This document shows, in pieces, positions 25,169 to 33,783 of a DNA stretch of 64,000 bases. Each line of letters opens with the position of its first letter. The first letter of the stretch is position 1. The notes beneath the pieces were generated by a model. It was not told where the DNA came from, searched no databases, and was given only the letters and a program-made list of their open reading frames with translations. The stretch is from Collinsella sp. AF02-46-1. GTDB lineage: Bacteria > Actinomycetota > Coriobacteriia > Coriobacteriales > Coriobacteriaceae. The DNA is taken from the NCBI RefSeq assembly GCF_003465825.1, contig NZ_QSBV01000007.1:37278-101277 (forward strand), written 5' to 3'. A program made the position numbers and the translations under genes.

Positions 25169-26077
25169 GTGTCAATCATTGAACCTCTCATCCAACAAGT
25201 CCTTATCATGTTTTTGCTCATGGGAATGGGCTACGCTCTAAACCGCTTGGGCATATTGAGCGAGCAGGCTGCAATAGAATTCGGAAAGTTGCTCATCAAC
25301 CTTGTGATTCCCGCAATCATTCTCAAATCATTTTGGATCGAGTATTCGTTTCAGAGGATGTATGAGTTGGGAATGACCTTAATGCTGTCGGCGGCGATGT
25401 TGTTGCTCGCTTGCGTTGTTGCCCGCCTGTTGTTCAGGGGCCGTCCCATCGACATTTTTGCTGCGGCATTCTCGAATGCTGGATTTGTGGGAATACCCCT
25501 TGTTGAAGCGGCGCTTGGAAAAGATGCCGTGTTTTTCATCACGTGCATGATCGCTCTTCTCAATGCCATGCAATGGACATACGGGCAGTATCTGCTGTCG
25601 GGGTCTAAAAAATGTATGAGTCCTAAAGCGATCCTGACAAGTCCAATGGTCATGGCTTTATTGGGCGGTTTCTTGATTTTTATCCTTCGTGTCCCAACGG
25701 TCCCTCTGGCACAGTCAGTGCTTTCGTATATCTCGGGGCTCAACACTCCGCTAGCAATGATGACTCTCGGTATCTATCTTGCTCAGTCTGATTTGATGGC
25801 GCTCCTGAGGGCGAAAAGCTTGTTTGCCGTCTCATCGGTCAGGCTGCTTGTTATTCCGATTCTTTCGCTCCTGTTCCTATGTCTCTTTCCATGTGATAGG
25901 TCAATTAAGATGGCGCTGCTGATTGCGGCTGCGACCCCCACCGGCGCGAATGTAGCCATCTTTGCCCAGCAGCATAATAAGGACTATCGATATGCATGTG
26001 GAACAGTCTGTGTTACCACCCTTCTGTCTATGTTCACTATGCCAGCGATAGTGTCCTTGTCTCAGCTAGTGTTCTAG
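25169..26077 (+). CDS. AEC family (auxin efflux carrier) transporter
   Basis: 302 residues if the GTG at 25169 is used, which has GGAG at 25157-25160. The ATG at 25136 lacks a ribosome binding site. There are about ten hydrophobic segments in the 5+5 arrangement of the bile/arsenite/riboflavin superfamily, with AFSNAGFVGIPLVEA and ATPTGANVAIFAQQ as the two crossover motifs that mark AEC proteins. Family members move malate, malonate or other organic anions. It follows the ceramidase-like gene by about 60 bases and may export or import a product of that reaction. Confidence 0.85.
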   Translation: MSIIEPLIQQVLIMFLLMGMGYALNRLGILSEQAAIEFGKLLINLVIPAIILKSFWIEYSFQRMYELGMTLMLSAAMLLLACVVARLLFRGRPIDIFAAAFSNAGFVGIPLVEAALGKDAVFFITCMIALLNAMQWTYGQYLLSGSKKCMSPKAILTSPMVMALLGGFLIFILRVPTVPLAQSVLSYISGLNTPLAMMTLGIYLAQSDLMALLRAKSLFAVSSVRLLVIPILSLLFLCLFPCDRSIKMALLIAAATPTGANVAIFAQQHNKDYRYACGTVCVTTLLSMFTMPAIVSLSQLVF

Positions 26078-26080
26078 GCG

Positions 26081-26206
26081 CTATGCCATGCACCTGCGGA
26101 TGAACGCTTCGTGGCGGTCGATTATGGCCGGGGCCCAACAATCCGGACCGCCGTCGATCGTGCTGGCAACAGATGCCATCAACTCATCAAGGGGGCTTGC
26201 TATCAT
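26081..26206 (-). CDS. Possible 41-residue ORF of unknown nature
   Basis: The frame from the ATG at 26206 to the TAG at 26081 reads like ordinary protein (DELMASVASTIDGGPDCWAP, then a basic HEAFIRRCMA end) and converges on the AEC gene 4 bases away. There is no ribosome binding site before the ATG; an internal ATG preceded by GAG is the alternative. It may be the surviving end of a decayed gene. Confidence 0.3.
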   Translation of the reverse strand: MIASPLDELMASVASTIDGGPDCWAPAIIDRHEAFIRRCMA

Positions 26207-26260
26207 TGGTGCACTAGCTTGATGCTAAACTGAATTAATGATTGCGAGGTGGTTTACGTG

Positions 26261-26530
26261 ATGTACCCGTATATGACATTCGAAGATGGTACCGAGGTCA
26301 TTCATTCTGACCTGATCACAGATGGCGATATCGAAAAGGTCATCGTGCATTTTGAACGACCGACGGCAGAGGGTTTCGACTCCGCTCGTTGCGAGCTGCC
26401 TTCTTACAATTGGACCATGTGGGAGGGGCGTTTTACCGACGAGGAGAAGCGAGGTTTTGAGACTTTTCTGGGCAATAACGCCCATCTGCTGTATCGCTAC
26501 GCCGCAAACGGAGGAGCTAAAGTTGCCTAG
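26261..26530 (+). CDS. Small hypothetical protein paired with DUF4160
   Basis: 89 residues from the ATG at 26261, with GAGGTGG upstream. It begins MYPYMTFEDGTEVIHSDL and contains the motif CELPSYNWTMWEGRFTDEE. It overlaps the downstream DUF4160 gene by 8 bases. DUF4160 genes are commonly found beside DUF2442-type small proteins. This one has a comparable size and an Asp-Gly-Thr-Glu start, but I cannot assign it firmly. Confidence 0.65.
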   Translation: MYPYMTFEDGTEVIHSDLITDGDIEKVIVHFERPTAEGFDSARCELPSYNWTMWEGRFTDEEKRGFETFLGNNAHLLYRYAANGGAKVA

Positions 26531-26801
26531 CCTTTTTCTTATTGGCGGCTATCGGGTCTTCTTTTGGTCCAATGAAGCGGGCGAGCCAATCCATGTCCAT
26601 GTTTGCAAGGGGGCGCCTTCAGATAACTCGGCCAAAATCTGGCTGACTCGAAGAGGTGGCTGCATTGTCGCTAATAACAAAGCGAAGATCCCCCGGAGCA
26701 CGCTTGATGACCTCTGTGAAATCATCGCCGCTCAGCATGAATTGATTTGCTCTAAATGGAAGGCATTTTTCCTTGTGGACGAGATCTCGTTCTACTGCTA
26801 A
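26523..26801 (+). CDS. DUF4160 domain protein
   Basis: 92 residues starting at a TTG at 26523 that overlaps the previous stop; GGAGGAG lies about 10 bases upstream. The opening PSLFLIGGYRVFFWSNEAGE and following PIHVHVCKG are diagnostic for DUF4160. The ending contains an amphipathic helix ending in W-K-AFF. The domain is small, cytosolic and uncharacterised, often in two-gene cassettes that move between genomes. A toxin-antitoxin role has been suggested by context only. Confidence 0.78.
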   Translation: MPSLFLIGGYRVFFWSNEAGEPIHVHVCKGAPSDNSAKIWLTRRGGCIVANNKAKIPRSTLDDLCEIIAAQHELICSKWKAFFLVDEISFYC

Positions 26802-26934
26802 ACGTCATCCCGGCTTCTCTTTTCCAATTTTAATCATGAGCTTGTCCCATCTGTGCTGATTGAACTTGACAGTACAATGGAGGCGGACTATATCGCCGCC
26901 GCTCGTTGCGGCTAACGGATGTGCTGGAGCTCGC

Positions 26935-28923
26935 ATGAACGATTTTCTAAACGGTCAAGTTGATAACGACGGTTTTTTGCGCCTGGCAGCGGCCTCGCCC
27001 AAGATTCGCGTGGCCGATGTTGAGGGCAATGCCGAGGTTGCGCTGGCGGCTGTTCGCGAGGCTACCGAGCGCGGCGTTCGTGCGCTCGTGCTGCCCGAGC
27101 TTAACCTGACTGGTTATACCGCGGCTGATCTGTTCCATAACCGCACATTACTGCATGCCTGCGAGACCGCACTTGTGCACATCCTCGATGAAACCCGTGA
27201 GTTGCCGGTCGTCTTTACCATCGGTCTTCCCGTTGCAGTTGCCGAGAATATCTACAACTGCGCCGCCGTGTGCTGCGCGGGCGAGCTTTTGGGCCTCACG
27301 GCCAAGAAGTATTTGCCCAACTATGGCGAGTTCTATGAGCGCCGTTGGTTTGCTCCGGCGCCTGCGGATCCCGTGTGGGTTGAATTTGCCGGTCAGGGTC
27401 CGGTCCCGCTGGGTTCGGGGCTTGTCTACCGTTGCTGTGATGAAGGCGCCGAGGACCTGGTGCTGGGCGTTGAGGTCTGTGAGGACCTGTGGGTGCCGGC
27501 ACCCCCTTCGACCGAGATGGCGCTTGCCGGTACGACGGTGATTCTCAACCCGTCGGCCTCGGATGAGATTATCGGTAAGGCAGACTACCGCCGCAGCCTT
27601 ATCTCCAATCAGAGTGCGCGCCTGTACTGCGCCTATGTCTACGCCGATGCGAGCGAGGGTGAGTCAACGACCGACATGGTCTTTGCGGGGGAGAACCTCG
27701 TCTACGAAAACGGCTCCAAGCTCGCCGCGACCAAACTGCTTACCTGCGACATGGCCATCGCCGACGTCGATCTTGACCGCCTGGTTGCCGAGCGCCGTCG
27801 CTCGACGACGTGGACGCGCGCGGACGATGCGCCGGAGGCCACGACCGTTGATTTTTCGTTTGAGGGCGTGCTTGCGAAGGATCCTGTTCTGCGCGATGCG
27901 CTCGGCATCGACCGTGTCTTCCCCCGCGCGCCCTTTGTGCCGGCCGACCATGGCGACCTGGCCGAGCGCTGCGAGACCATCCTCGACCTGCAGACCGCCG
28001 GCCTCAAGACCCGCCTGGCCCATACGGGCACCAAGGCGGCCGTCATCGGTCTTTCGGGCGGCCTTGATTCTACACTGGCACTGCTCGTGACGGTGCGTGC
28101 CTTCGATGCACTGGGGCTGCCGCGCACGGGTATCACGGCGGTCTCCATGCCCGGCTTTGGCACGACGCATCGCACTAAGTCCAACGCCGAGTCGCTCGCG
28201 CGCGACCTGGGCGTGAGCTTCCGCGAGGTTTCGATCCACGCGGCTGTGGAGCAGCACTTCAAGGACATTGAGCACGATCCGGCCGTGCAGGACGTGACCT
28301 ACGAGAACAGCCAGGCCCGCGAGCGTACGCAGATTCTGATGGATCTGGCCAACCAGGCTGGCGGTTTTGTCATCGGCACGGGCGACCTGTCGGAGTTGGC
28401 ACTCGGCTGGGCTACCTATAACGGCGACCACATGAGCATGTACGCCGTCAACGCGAGCGTGCCCAAGACGCTTGTGCGCCATCTGGTGCGCTATGCGGCC
28501 GATGTCTTTGGCGGGCGTATTGCCGAGGTTTTGCTCGATATCCTCGATACGCCGGTGTCCCCCGAGCTCCTGCCGCCTACGGGCGACGGCGAGATTGCGC
28601 AGAAGACTGAGGACCTGGTGGGCCCGTACGAGCTGCACGACTACTTCCTCTACTACTTGCTGCGTTTTGGCTTTGAGCCGGGCAAGATCTACCGCATGGC
28701 GCTCAAGAGTTTCGAGGGTGTCTACGACGCCAAGACCGTCCACACGTGGCTGCGTACGTTCTATCGTCGCTTCTTTGCCCAGCAGTTTAAGCGCAGCTGC
28801 CTGCCCGATGGCCCCAAGGTTGGTTCGGTGACGCTCAGCCCGCGCGGCGATTGGCGTATGCCGAGTGACGCCAGCTCGCGTCTGTGGCTTGCGCAGATCG
28901 ACGCGCTCAATCCAGTTGACTAA
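26935..28923 (+). CDS. nadE: Glutamine-dependent NAD(+) synthase
   Basis: 662 residues from the ATG at 26935, with GGAG upstream. The N-terminal nitrilase-type glutaminase domain has the catalytic triad: Glu in LPELNLTGY, Lys in TAKKYLPNYGEFYE and Cys in GVEVCEDLW. The C-terminal ligase has the PP-loop GLSGGLDSTLALL (near residue 370), followed by MPGFGTTHRTKSNAESLA and GTGDLSELALGWATY. The enzyme converts nicotinate adenine dinucleotide to NAD with ATP and glutamine-derived ammonia. Length and domain order are those of the long actinobacterial form. It appears monocistronic. Confidence 0.95.
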   Translation: MNDFLNGQVDNDGFLRLAAASPKIRVADVEGNAEVALAAVREATERGVRALVLPELNLTGYTAADLFHNRTLLHACETALVHILDETRELPVVFTIGLPVAVAENIYNCAAVCCAGELLGLTAKKYLPNYGEFYERRWFAPAPADPVWVEFAGQGPVPLGSGLVYRCCDEGAEDLVLGVEVCEDLWVPAPPSTEMALAGTTVILNPSASDEIIGKADYRRSLISNQSARLYCAYVYADASEGESTTDMVFAGENLVYENGSKLAATKLLTCDMAIADVDLDRLVAERRRSTTWTRADDAPEATTVDFSFEGVLAKDPVLRDALGIDRVFPRAPFVPADHGDLAERCETILDLQTAGLKTRLAHTGTKAAVIGLSGGLDSTLALLVTVRAFDALGLPRTGITAVSMPGFGTTHRTKSNAESLARDLGVSFREVSIHAAVEQHFKDIEHDPAVQDVTYENSQARERTQILMDLANQAGGFVIGTGDLSELALGWATYNGDHMSMYAVNASVPKTLVRHLVRYAADVFGGRIAEVLLDILDTPVSPELLPPTGDGEIAQKTEDLVGPYELHDYFLYYLLRFGFEPGKIYRMALKSFEGVYDAKTVHTWLRTFYRRFFAQQFKRSCLPDGPKVGSVTLSPRGDWRMPSDASSRLWLAQIDALNPVD

Positions 28924-28992
28924 GGTTGGCTAAATTGAACCAATACGGGGGTTGCAAGCGTTACACTTTTGCAATCTGATGGCCCGTATCGC

Positions 28993-29022
28993 GCGGCGCT
29001 CTTGTCGGAGCGCCGCTTTTTT
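28993..29022 (+). terminator. Terminator or attenuator before the aminotransferase
   Basis: GCGGCGCTC (28993-29001) and GAGCGCCGC (29008-29016) form a perfect 9-base stem followed by TTTTTT. It ends 19 bases before the aminotransferase start. It therefore either ends the nadE transcript, with a promoter squeezed in, or attenuates a transcript starting in the 28924-28992 gap. Confidence 0.8.
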
Positions 29023-29040
29023 ATATCGGAAGGTGGCACC

Positions 29041-30204
29041 ATGCAGGCATCGCAGCGTCTCGACCGCTTTGGCGCGGAGGTCTTCGCCTCGCTCAACAAC
29101 AAACTGCTTGCGCTGAAGGCTCAGGGCAAGACCATTTACAACATGAGCGTGGGCACGCCCGACTTTAAGCCGTACGACCACGTGGTCGAGGCGCTCACGC
29201 AAGCGGCCCAGGACCCCGAGATGTGGAAGTATGCCCTGCGCGACCTGCCCGAACTCAAGCAAGCCGTGTGCGATTACTACGAGCGTCGCTTTGGCGTTTC
29301 GGGCATTACGCCGTCTATGGTGCAGTCGTGCAACGGCACGCAGGAGGGCGTTGGCCATTTGGGCCTTGCCCTGCTCGATCCGGGTGACACCATTCTGGTT
29401 CCCGATCCGTGCTACCCGGTCTTTGAGGCAGGTGCCAAGATCGCCGATGCCAAGCTCGAGTACTATCCGCTGGTGGCGGAGCACAATTACCTGCCCTATG
29501 TGGCGGGTATCGATCCCGAGGTGGCCGATCGTGCCAAGTACATGATTGTGTCGCTGCCCGCCAACCCGGTGGGCTCGGTGGGCACGCCCGAGGTCTACGA
29601 GGAGATCATCGCTTTCGCCCGCGAGCACGACCTGCTCATCGTTCACGACAACGCATACTCCGATATCGTGTTCGACGGCGAGCCGGGCGGCAGCTTCTTG
29701 CAGTATCCCGGCGCGCTCGAGGTGGGCGTTGAGTTCTTCTCGCTCTCCAAGTCGTTTAACGTCACCGGTGCGCGTATCGGCTTTTTGGTCGGTCGCGAGG
29801 ATGTGGTCTCGGCCTTTGCCAAGCTGCGCGGCCAGATCGACTTTGGTATGTTCTTCCCGATCCAGAAGGCTGCTATCGCCTGCCTGAACGGTCCGCGCGA
29901 TGAGGTCGAGGCGCAGCGTCTGAAGTACCAGGAGCGCCGCGATGCCCTGTGCGACGGTCTTGAGGGCCTGGGCTGGGAGCGTCCCAACGCGCATGGCTCT
30001 ATGTTTGTGTGGGCCAAGCTTCCCGGTGGTCGCACCGATTCCATGGCGTTTTGCGAGGAGCTCATGGAGGAGGCCGGCGTTGTGGTGACGCCGGGCGCGA
30101 GCTTTGGTCCTTCGGGCGAGGGGCACGTGCGCATGGCGCTGGTCTTGCCGCCCGACCAGATTGCTTTGGCTGTCGAGGCCATCCGCGAGGCGGGTCTGTA
30201 TTAG
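29041..30204 (+). CDS. Class I/II pyridoxal-phosphate aminotransferase
   Basis: 387 residues from the ATG at 29041, with GGAAGGTGG upstream. Fold-type I landmarks are MSVGTPDFKPYDHV at the N terminus, the VPDPCYPVFEAGAK loop, VSLPANPVGS with the Asn that contacts PLP, and VHDNAYSDIVFDG with Asp and Tyr. SLSKSFNVTGARIGFLVG contains the Schiff-base Lys, and the C-terminal GEGHVRMALV carries the carboxylate-binding Arg. It resembles the DapL/PatA and aspartate aminotransferase branches. An N-acetyl-LL-diaminopimelate aminotransferase role would complete the lysine pathway at 34755-40123, but that is inference. Confidence 0.85.
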   Translation: MQASQRLDRFGAEVFASLNNKLLALKAQGKTIYNMSVGTPDFKPYDHVVEALTQAAQDPEMWKYALRDLPELKQAVCDYYERRFGVSGITPSMVQSCNGTQEGVGHLGLALLDPGDTILVPDPCYPVFEAGAKIADAKLEYYPLVAEHNYLPYVAGIDPEVADRAKYMIVSLPANPVGSVGTPEVYEEIIAFAREHDLLIVHDNAYSDIVFDGEPGGSFLQYPGALEVGVEFFSLSKSFNVTGARIGFLVGREDVVSAFAKLRGQIDFGMFFPIQKAAIACLNGPRDEVEAQRLKYQERRDALCDGLEGLGWERPNAHGSMFVWAKLPGGRTDSMAFCEELMEEAGVVVTPGASFGPSGEGHVRMALVLPPDQIALAVEAIREAGLY

Positions 30205-30243
30205 AAACCTGTTTCGACTCGTCAATAGCTCGAAACCGATTTC
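30204..30243. promoter_or_regulatory. Two tandem palindromes upstream of ldh
   Basis: GAAACCTGTTTC (30204-30215, perfect) and GAAACCGATTTC (30232-30243, 4-base arms) are spaced 28 bases apart start to start, nearly three helical turns. They precede ldh by about 165 bases. This arrangement suits a dimeric regulator binding the same face, identity unknown. Confidence 0.4.
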
Positions 30244-30348
30244 GTGCAGTTATTTTACGAATCCTGCAAACAATTTCGGTAAACGGTCGATTTTTGGCTG
30301 CGAATAGGAGCATAATCAAAGTCCCGATTGGATGTATTGGGATTACGA

Positions 30349-30383
30349 CAAGCCGCTCGGGTCGTTCCCGGGTGGCTTGTTTG
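30349..30383 (+). promoter_or_regulatory. Leader hairpin upstream of ldh
   Basis: CAAGCCGCTCGGG (30349-30361) pairs with CCCGGGTGGCTTG (30367-30379) over 13 positions (two G-T), then TTTGTGG. It ends 23 bases before the ldh start. The T-run is weak, so an RNA-stabilising or attenuating leader is as likely as a terminator. Confidence 0.55.
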
Positions 30384-30405
30384 TGGAGAGAGATGGGAGT
30401 TTCTA

Positions 30406-31356
30406 ATGGTTAACGAGAAGAAAGTCGCTATTGTCGGTTGCGGTTTCGTCGGTTCGTCTTCGGCGTTCGCGCTGATGCAGAGTGGTCTGTTCTCCGAGAT
30501 GGTCCTCATCGACGTGGACAAGAACCGCGCCGAGGGTGAGGCCTTGGATATCGCGCACGGCATGACGTTTGCCGAGCCGATGAAGATCTACGCCGGCGAT
30601 TATTCCGATGTCGCCGACGCCGCCATGATCGTCGTCACCGCTGGCGCTGCCCAGAAGCCCGGTGAGACCCGCCTGGACCTGGTCAACAAGAATGTCAGAA
30701 TCTTTAAGTCCATTATCCCCGAGATTAAGAAGTCCGGCTTCGATGGCATTCTGCTCATCGTCTCCAACCCGGTCGATGTTCTGACCTACGCCGCCATCAA
30801 GATGTCCGGCCTGCCCGAGGGCCACGTCATCGGTTCCGGCACCGTGCTCGACACTGGCCGTCTGCAGCAGATGCTTGGTGCTCATGTCGAGGTTGACCCG
30901 CGCGATGTCCAGGCTTATGTCATGGGTGAGCACGGTGATTCCGAGTTTGTCGCTTGGTCCAGCGCTCAGGTTGCCGGCGTTCCGCTGAACACCTTCTGCG
31001 AGCTTCACGGCCACCTGGAGCACGAGGCCGCCGAGAAGCGTATCGCCGAGGACGTCAAGAACTCCGCCTACACCATCATCGAGAAGAAGCACGCTACCTA
31101 CTACGGCGTCGCCATGGCTGTCAAGCGCATCTGCACTGCCGTCATGCGTGACGAGCAGACCGTGTTGCCGGTCTCTTCGCTCATGGTGGGCGAGTATGGC
31201 CTGTCCGATCTGGCCATCTCCATGCCGACGGTCGTTGGTCGCGACGGCGTTGTCTGCCGCGTTCCCGTGCCGCTGAACGATGGCGAGCAGCATGAGCTCA
31301 CCGCCTCTGCAAAGGCTCTCAAGGACATCATCGACAGCGTCGATTTCTCCTGCTAA
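30406..31356 (+). CDS. ldh: L-lactate dehydrogenase
   Basis: 316 residues from the ATG at 30406, following GGGAG. The Rossmann loop is VAIVGCGFVGSSSAFAL, and VLIDVDKNRAEGEALDIAHG supplies the Asp that selects NAD. Catalytic residues are visible: Arg in QKPGETRLDLV (substrate loop), Asp/Arg in the GSGTVLDTGRLQQML block and the proton-donor His in GEHGDSE. The Gln before KPGETR is the position that distinguishes lactate (Gln) from malate (Arg) dehydrogenases, so lactate is supported. It reduces pyruvate to L-lactate and reoxidises NADH during fermentation. Confidence 0.93.
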   Translation: MVNEKKVAIVGCGFVGSSSAFALMQSGLFSEMVLIDVDKNRAEGEALDIAHGMTFAEPMKIYAGDYSDVADAAMIVVTAGAAQKPGETRLDLVNKNVRIFKSIIPEIKKSGFDGILLIVSNPVDVLTYAAIKMSGLPEGHVIGSGTVLDTGRLQQMLGAHVEVDPRDVQAYVMGEHGDSEFVAWSSAQVAGVPLNTFCELHGHLEHEAAEKRIAEDVKNSAYTIIEKKHATYYGVAMAVKRICTAVMRDEQTVLPVSSLMVGEYGLSDLAISMPTVVGRDGVVCRVPVPLNDGEQHELTASAKALKDIIDSVDFSC

Positions 31357-31387
31357 ATCAAGCTCGCTCGAGCGAAAAGCTACAATG

Positions 31388-31424
31388 AAGGCGTTCGGGT
31401 CCACACGGCCCGGGCGCCTTTTTG
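31388..31424 (+). terminator. Terminator after ldh
   Basis: AAGGCGTTCGGG (31388-31399) pairs with CCCGGGCGCCTT (31409-31420) over 12 positions (two G-T), followed by TTTGG. Confidence 0.85.
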
Positions 31425-31455
31425 GTGCAAAGTAACCTGACCCCAATGCACCATC
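31424..31455 (+). repeat. Short dispersed repeat, copy upstream of the DUF2974 gene
   Basis: GGTGCA and TGCACC form an inverted pair around AAGTAACCTGACCCCAA. A near copy with the same core (AAGCAACCTGTCCCC) stands in the same orientation at 32645-32680. A third, reversed core is at 47387-47398. They look like REP-type remnants. Confidence 0.6.
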
Positions 31456-31483
31456 CCAATGCACCCTAGTTGATGGGAGGGCC

Positions 31484-32644
31484 ATGTCGGATTCACCTAA
31501 TTTTTTGACCTATGCCCAGACGGCGTTTGATTCGTTTGAGGAGCGGTCGTTCTGCGCGGTGGATAGCCTGGTCTTTGCGTGGTTGTCCTATTTGCGTTTG
31601 CCGGGTGATATGGCGGAGCTGACGAACTGGCAGGGCCTAGACGTGCGCGAGCTGCTGCGTGCCGAGTGCTACCGGGACATGATTGACGACTTGTGGGACC
31701 CGGAGGGGAGCAGGGCCTTGTTGGAGGCCGTGGCAGCAAGTCCTCGTTACCGTGGCGTGCACGTTTGCGGCTATCGTGCTGTGAGCGATATGGTGACGAC
31801 AGAGCAGTTTGCAGCCATGGCGTTCCGGTTTCCGTCGGGGTTTGGTTATCTTTCCTTCCGGGGGACCGACAGCACGATCGTGGGCTGGAAAGAGGATTTT
31901 AACATGGCGTTCCGGTGCCCTGTGCCGGCCCAGGAATCCGCAGCGCGCTATGTAGACGAGGCGGCGGATGCGATTGACGGGCCACTTTTGTGCGGAGGTC
32001 ATTCCAAGGGTGGAAACCTTGCGGTGTACGGTGCGGCGATGTGCTCCGATGTCGCCCGTGAGCGAATCGAACGGGCGTATTCCCATGATGGTCCGGGCTT
32101 CGTCGAGGAGTTTCTGAGCGGAGACGCTTTTGCGAGTCTTTCCGGTCGTATCGATAAAACCCTGCCCCAGTCGTCGATCTTCGGCATGATGTTCGAGACG
32201 CAGGAAGACTACGCTATCGTCGAAAGCACCGAGTTCAGCCTGCTGCAGCACAATCCCTTTAGCTGGGTAGTTAGCGGCTGCGACTTTGTGTATTGCGAAC
32301 GCCTGTCTGCTGGCGCGCGATATGTTGACGGTTCCATTCGCGAGATGCTGCTTGCGGTGTCACCTGGCGAGCGCGAGCGTTTTGTAGATGCGTTGTTCTC
32401 CGTGTTTGAGGCTACGGGTGCTGAGCGGTTTGCGGATATCGCTGGGAATCTGCGCGAGAGCCTGCCCGTGATGCTCCAGGCTGCGCAAGGCTTTGGCAAG
32501 GATACGCGACGCCTTGTCTCGCAGACCATCGTGGCAATCCTTAAATGCGCGCTGTTGCCCAAACGACCCCAGATCGACATGCCCGCTGCCGGCAAGAGTT
32601 GGGCAGAACAGCTCGAGGCTTGGCAGTCCGAACTCCTGCGCTAG
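31484..32644 (+). CDS. DUF2974 (Mbeg1-like) alpha/beta-hydrolase
   Basis: 386 residues from the ATG at 31484, with GGGAGGG upstream. The lipase-type core is seen as FRFPSGFGYLSFRGTDSTIVGWKEDFNMAF, then the nucleophile elbow GGHSKGGNLAVYGAA and SHDGPGFVEEF. There is no signal peptide. The family (PF11187) is related to fungal class 3 lipases and is common in Firmicutes and Actinomycetota, but its substrate is unknown. It is a single gene with a dispersed repeat on each side. Confidence 0.85.
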   Translation: MSDSPNFLTYAQTAFDSFEERSFCAVDSLVFAWLSYLRLPGDMAELTNWQGLDVRELLRAECYRDMIDDLWDPEGSRALLEAVAASPRYRGVHVCGYRAVSDMVTTEQFAAMAFRFPSGFGYLSFRGTDSTIVGWKEDFNMAFRCPVPAQESAARYVDEAADAIDGPLLCGGHSKGGNLAVYGAAMCSDVARERIERAYSHDGPGFVEEFLSGDAFASLSGRIDKTLPQSSIFGMMFETQEDYAIVESTEFSLLQHNPFSWVVSGCDFVYCERLSAGARYVDGSIREMLLAVSPGERERFVDALFSVFEATGAERFADIAGNLRESLPVMLQAAQGFGKDTRRLVSQTIVAILKCALLPKRPQIDMPAAGKSWAEQLEAWQSELLR

Positions 32645-32682
32645 CCATTGGTGCAAAGCAACCTGTCCCCGATGTACCAATC
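32645..32682 (+). repeat. Short dispersed repeat, copy downstream of the DUF2974 gene
   Basis: ATTGGTGCA (from about 32646) and TGTACCAAT form an imperfect inverted pair around AAGCAACCTGTCCCCGA. It is a direct repeat of the element at 31424-31455, so the two bracket one gene. Confidence 0.6.
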
Positions 32683-32755
32683 TTCGATGCGCCTGGGGCG
32701 GGCTCGACCGCTATACTGGTTCGTGCCGAAATCGATCTAGAACGGAACGCCGTAT

Positions 32756-33760
32756 ATGAAAATCAATCACGCGATTCTGCATATCCTGGACTTTGACTCT
32801 GCCGTCAACGTCATGAGTCAGCGCGAGCTCGATATCGAGAGCCGTACCGTGCGCAACTTCGTGACCACGCATCTGCGCCGCGCCCGCACTTCGGCCGACA
32901 ACAAGCGCGCCACGTTTGCCGAGAACTCCGCATTCGGCGGCGAGCTCAAGGGCTATTTCTTTGGCGAGCGCGAGTTTGTAGACCTGTCGCAGCAGATTGC
33001 GGAGTTTATCTCCTCCGAGCTCACCAAAGCCGAGAAAGCCGAGTCTACCGACGTGCTCGTGGCCGATTTTGACGACGATGAGGATGCCCGCTGGTTTGCC
33101 GTGATGCTGCTGGGCTCCAAGCAGGCTTTTATGCACGAAGTGGGCCGCGAGGAGGGGGAGGTGCGCAACGATATCGCGCGCCACTACGCCATTCTGCCGA
33201 ACCCCTCGCAAAAGGTGCCGAGCTATGCCATCGTGCGCGCGAGCACTATGGAGATCGGCTACGTGGACAAGAAGCGCAAGATTGCCGGCGAGGATCGCAT
33301 GCTCATTCCCGACGGCCTGCTGCAGTGCGACACCGGTGTATCGGGCAAGGAGGTCATCGACACGGTGACGCGCGTGGTCGAGGAAGTCGCCGAGGAGCAC
33401 GGCGTCAATACGGCCGTGGCGCTCGCCAAGGTTAAGGCCGCCGTCGCCGAGAAGGTTGAGGATGACGAGGAACTGCCGCCGTGGGACATCGTCGATGAGG
33501 TCTTTGAGGACGAGCCGGTCATCAAGGAGAGTGTGCGTGCGGCGCTGACCGAGGAGAAGGTGCCCGAGCGCGTGCCCGTGGAGCGCAGGCAGGTTGAGCG
33601 TGCGGCGGTGCGCAATCATAAGATCCGCACCGATACGGGTATCGAGATCAGTTTCCCGGCCGAGATGGGTTCGAACTCCGAGTACATCGAGTTCGTCAAC
33701 GAGCCCAACGGCCTCATCTCCATCGAGCTCAAAAACATCGGCAGCATCGAGAATCGATAG
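32756..33760 (+). CDS. Nucleoid-associated protein (NdpA/YejK family)
   Basis: 334 residues. The opening MKINHAILHILDFDSAVNVMSQ and the central FFGEREFVDLSQQIAEFI match the PF04245 family, as do LLQCDTGVSGKEVIDTVTRVVEEV and the C-terminal beta block FPAEMGSNSEYIEFVNEPNG. E. coli YejK associates with the nucleoid and topoisomerases. Phage and defence-linked homologues also exist. The gene is monocistronic, between a dispersed repeat and the toxin-antitoxin pair. No frameshift or truncation is seen. Confidence 0.82.
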   Translation: MKINHAILHILDFDSAVNVMSQRELDIESRTVRNFVTTHLRRARTSADNKRATFAENSAFGGELKGYFFGEREFVDLSQQIAEFISSELTKAEKAESTDVLVADFDDDEDARWFAVMLLGSKQAFMHEVGREEGEVRNDIARHYAILPNPSQKVPSYAIVRASTMEIGYVDKKRKIAGEDRMLIPDGLLQCDTGVSGKEVIDTVTRVVEEVAEEHGVNTAVALAKVKAAVAEKVEDDEELPPWDIVDEVFEDEPVIKESVRAALTEEKVPERVPVERRQVERAAVRNHKIRTDTGIEISFPAEMGSNSEYIEFVNEPNGLISIELKNIGSIENR

Positions 33761-33783
33761 GGCTTTTTACTTTTGAATAAAAG

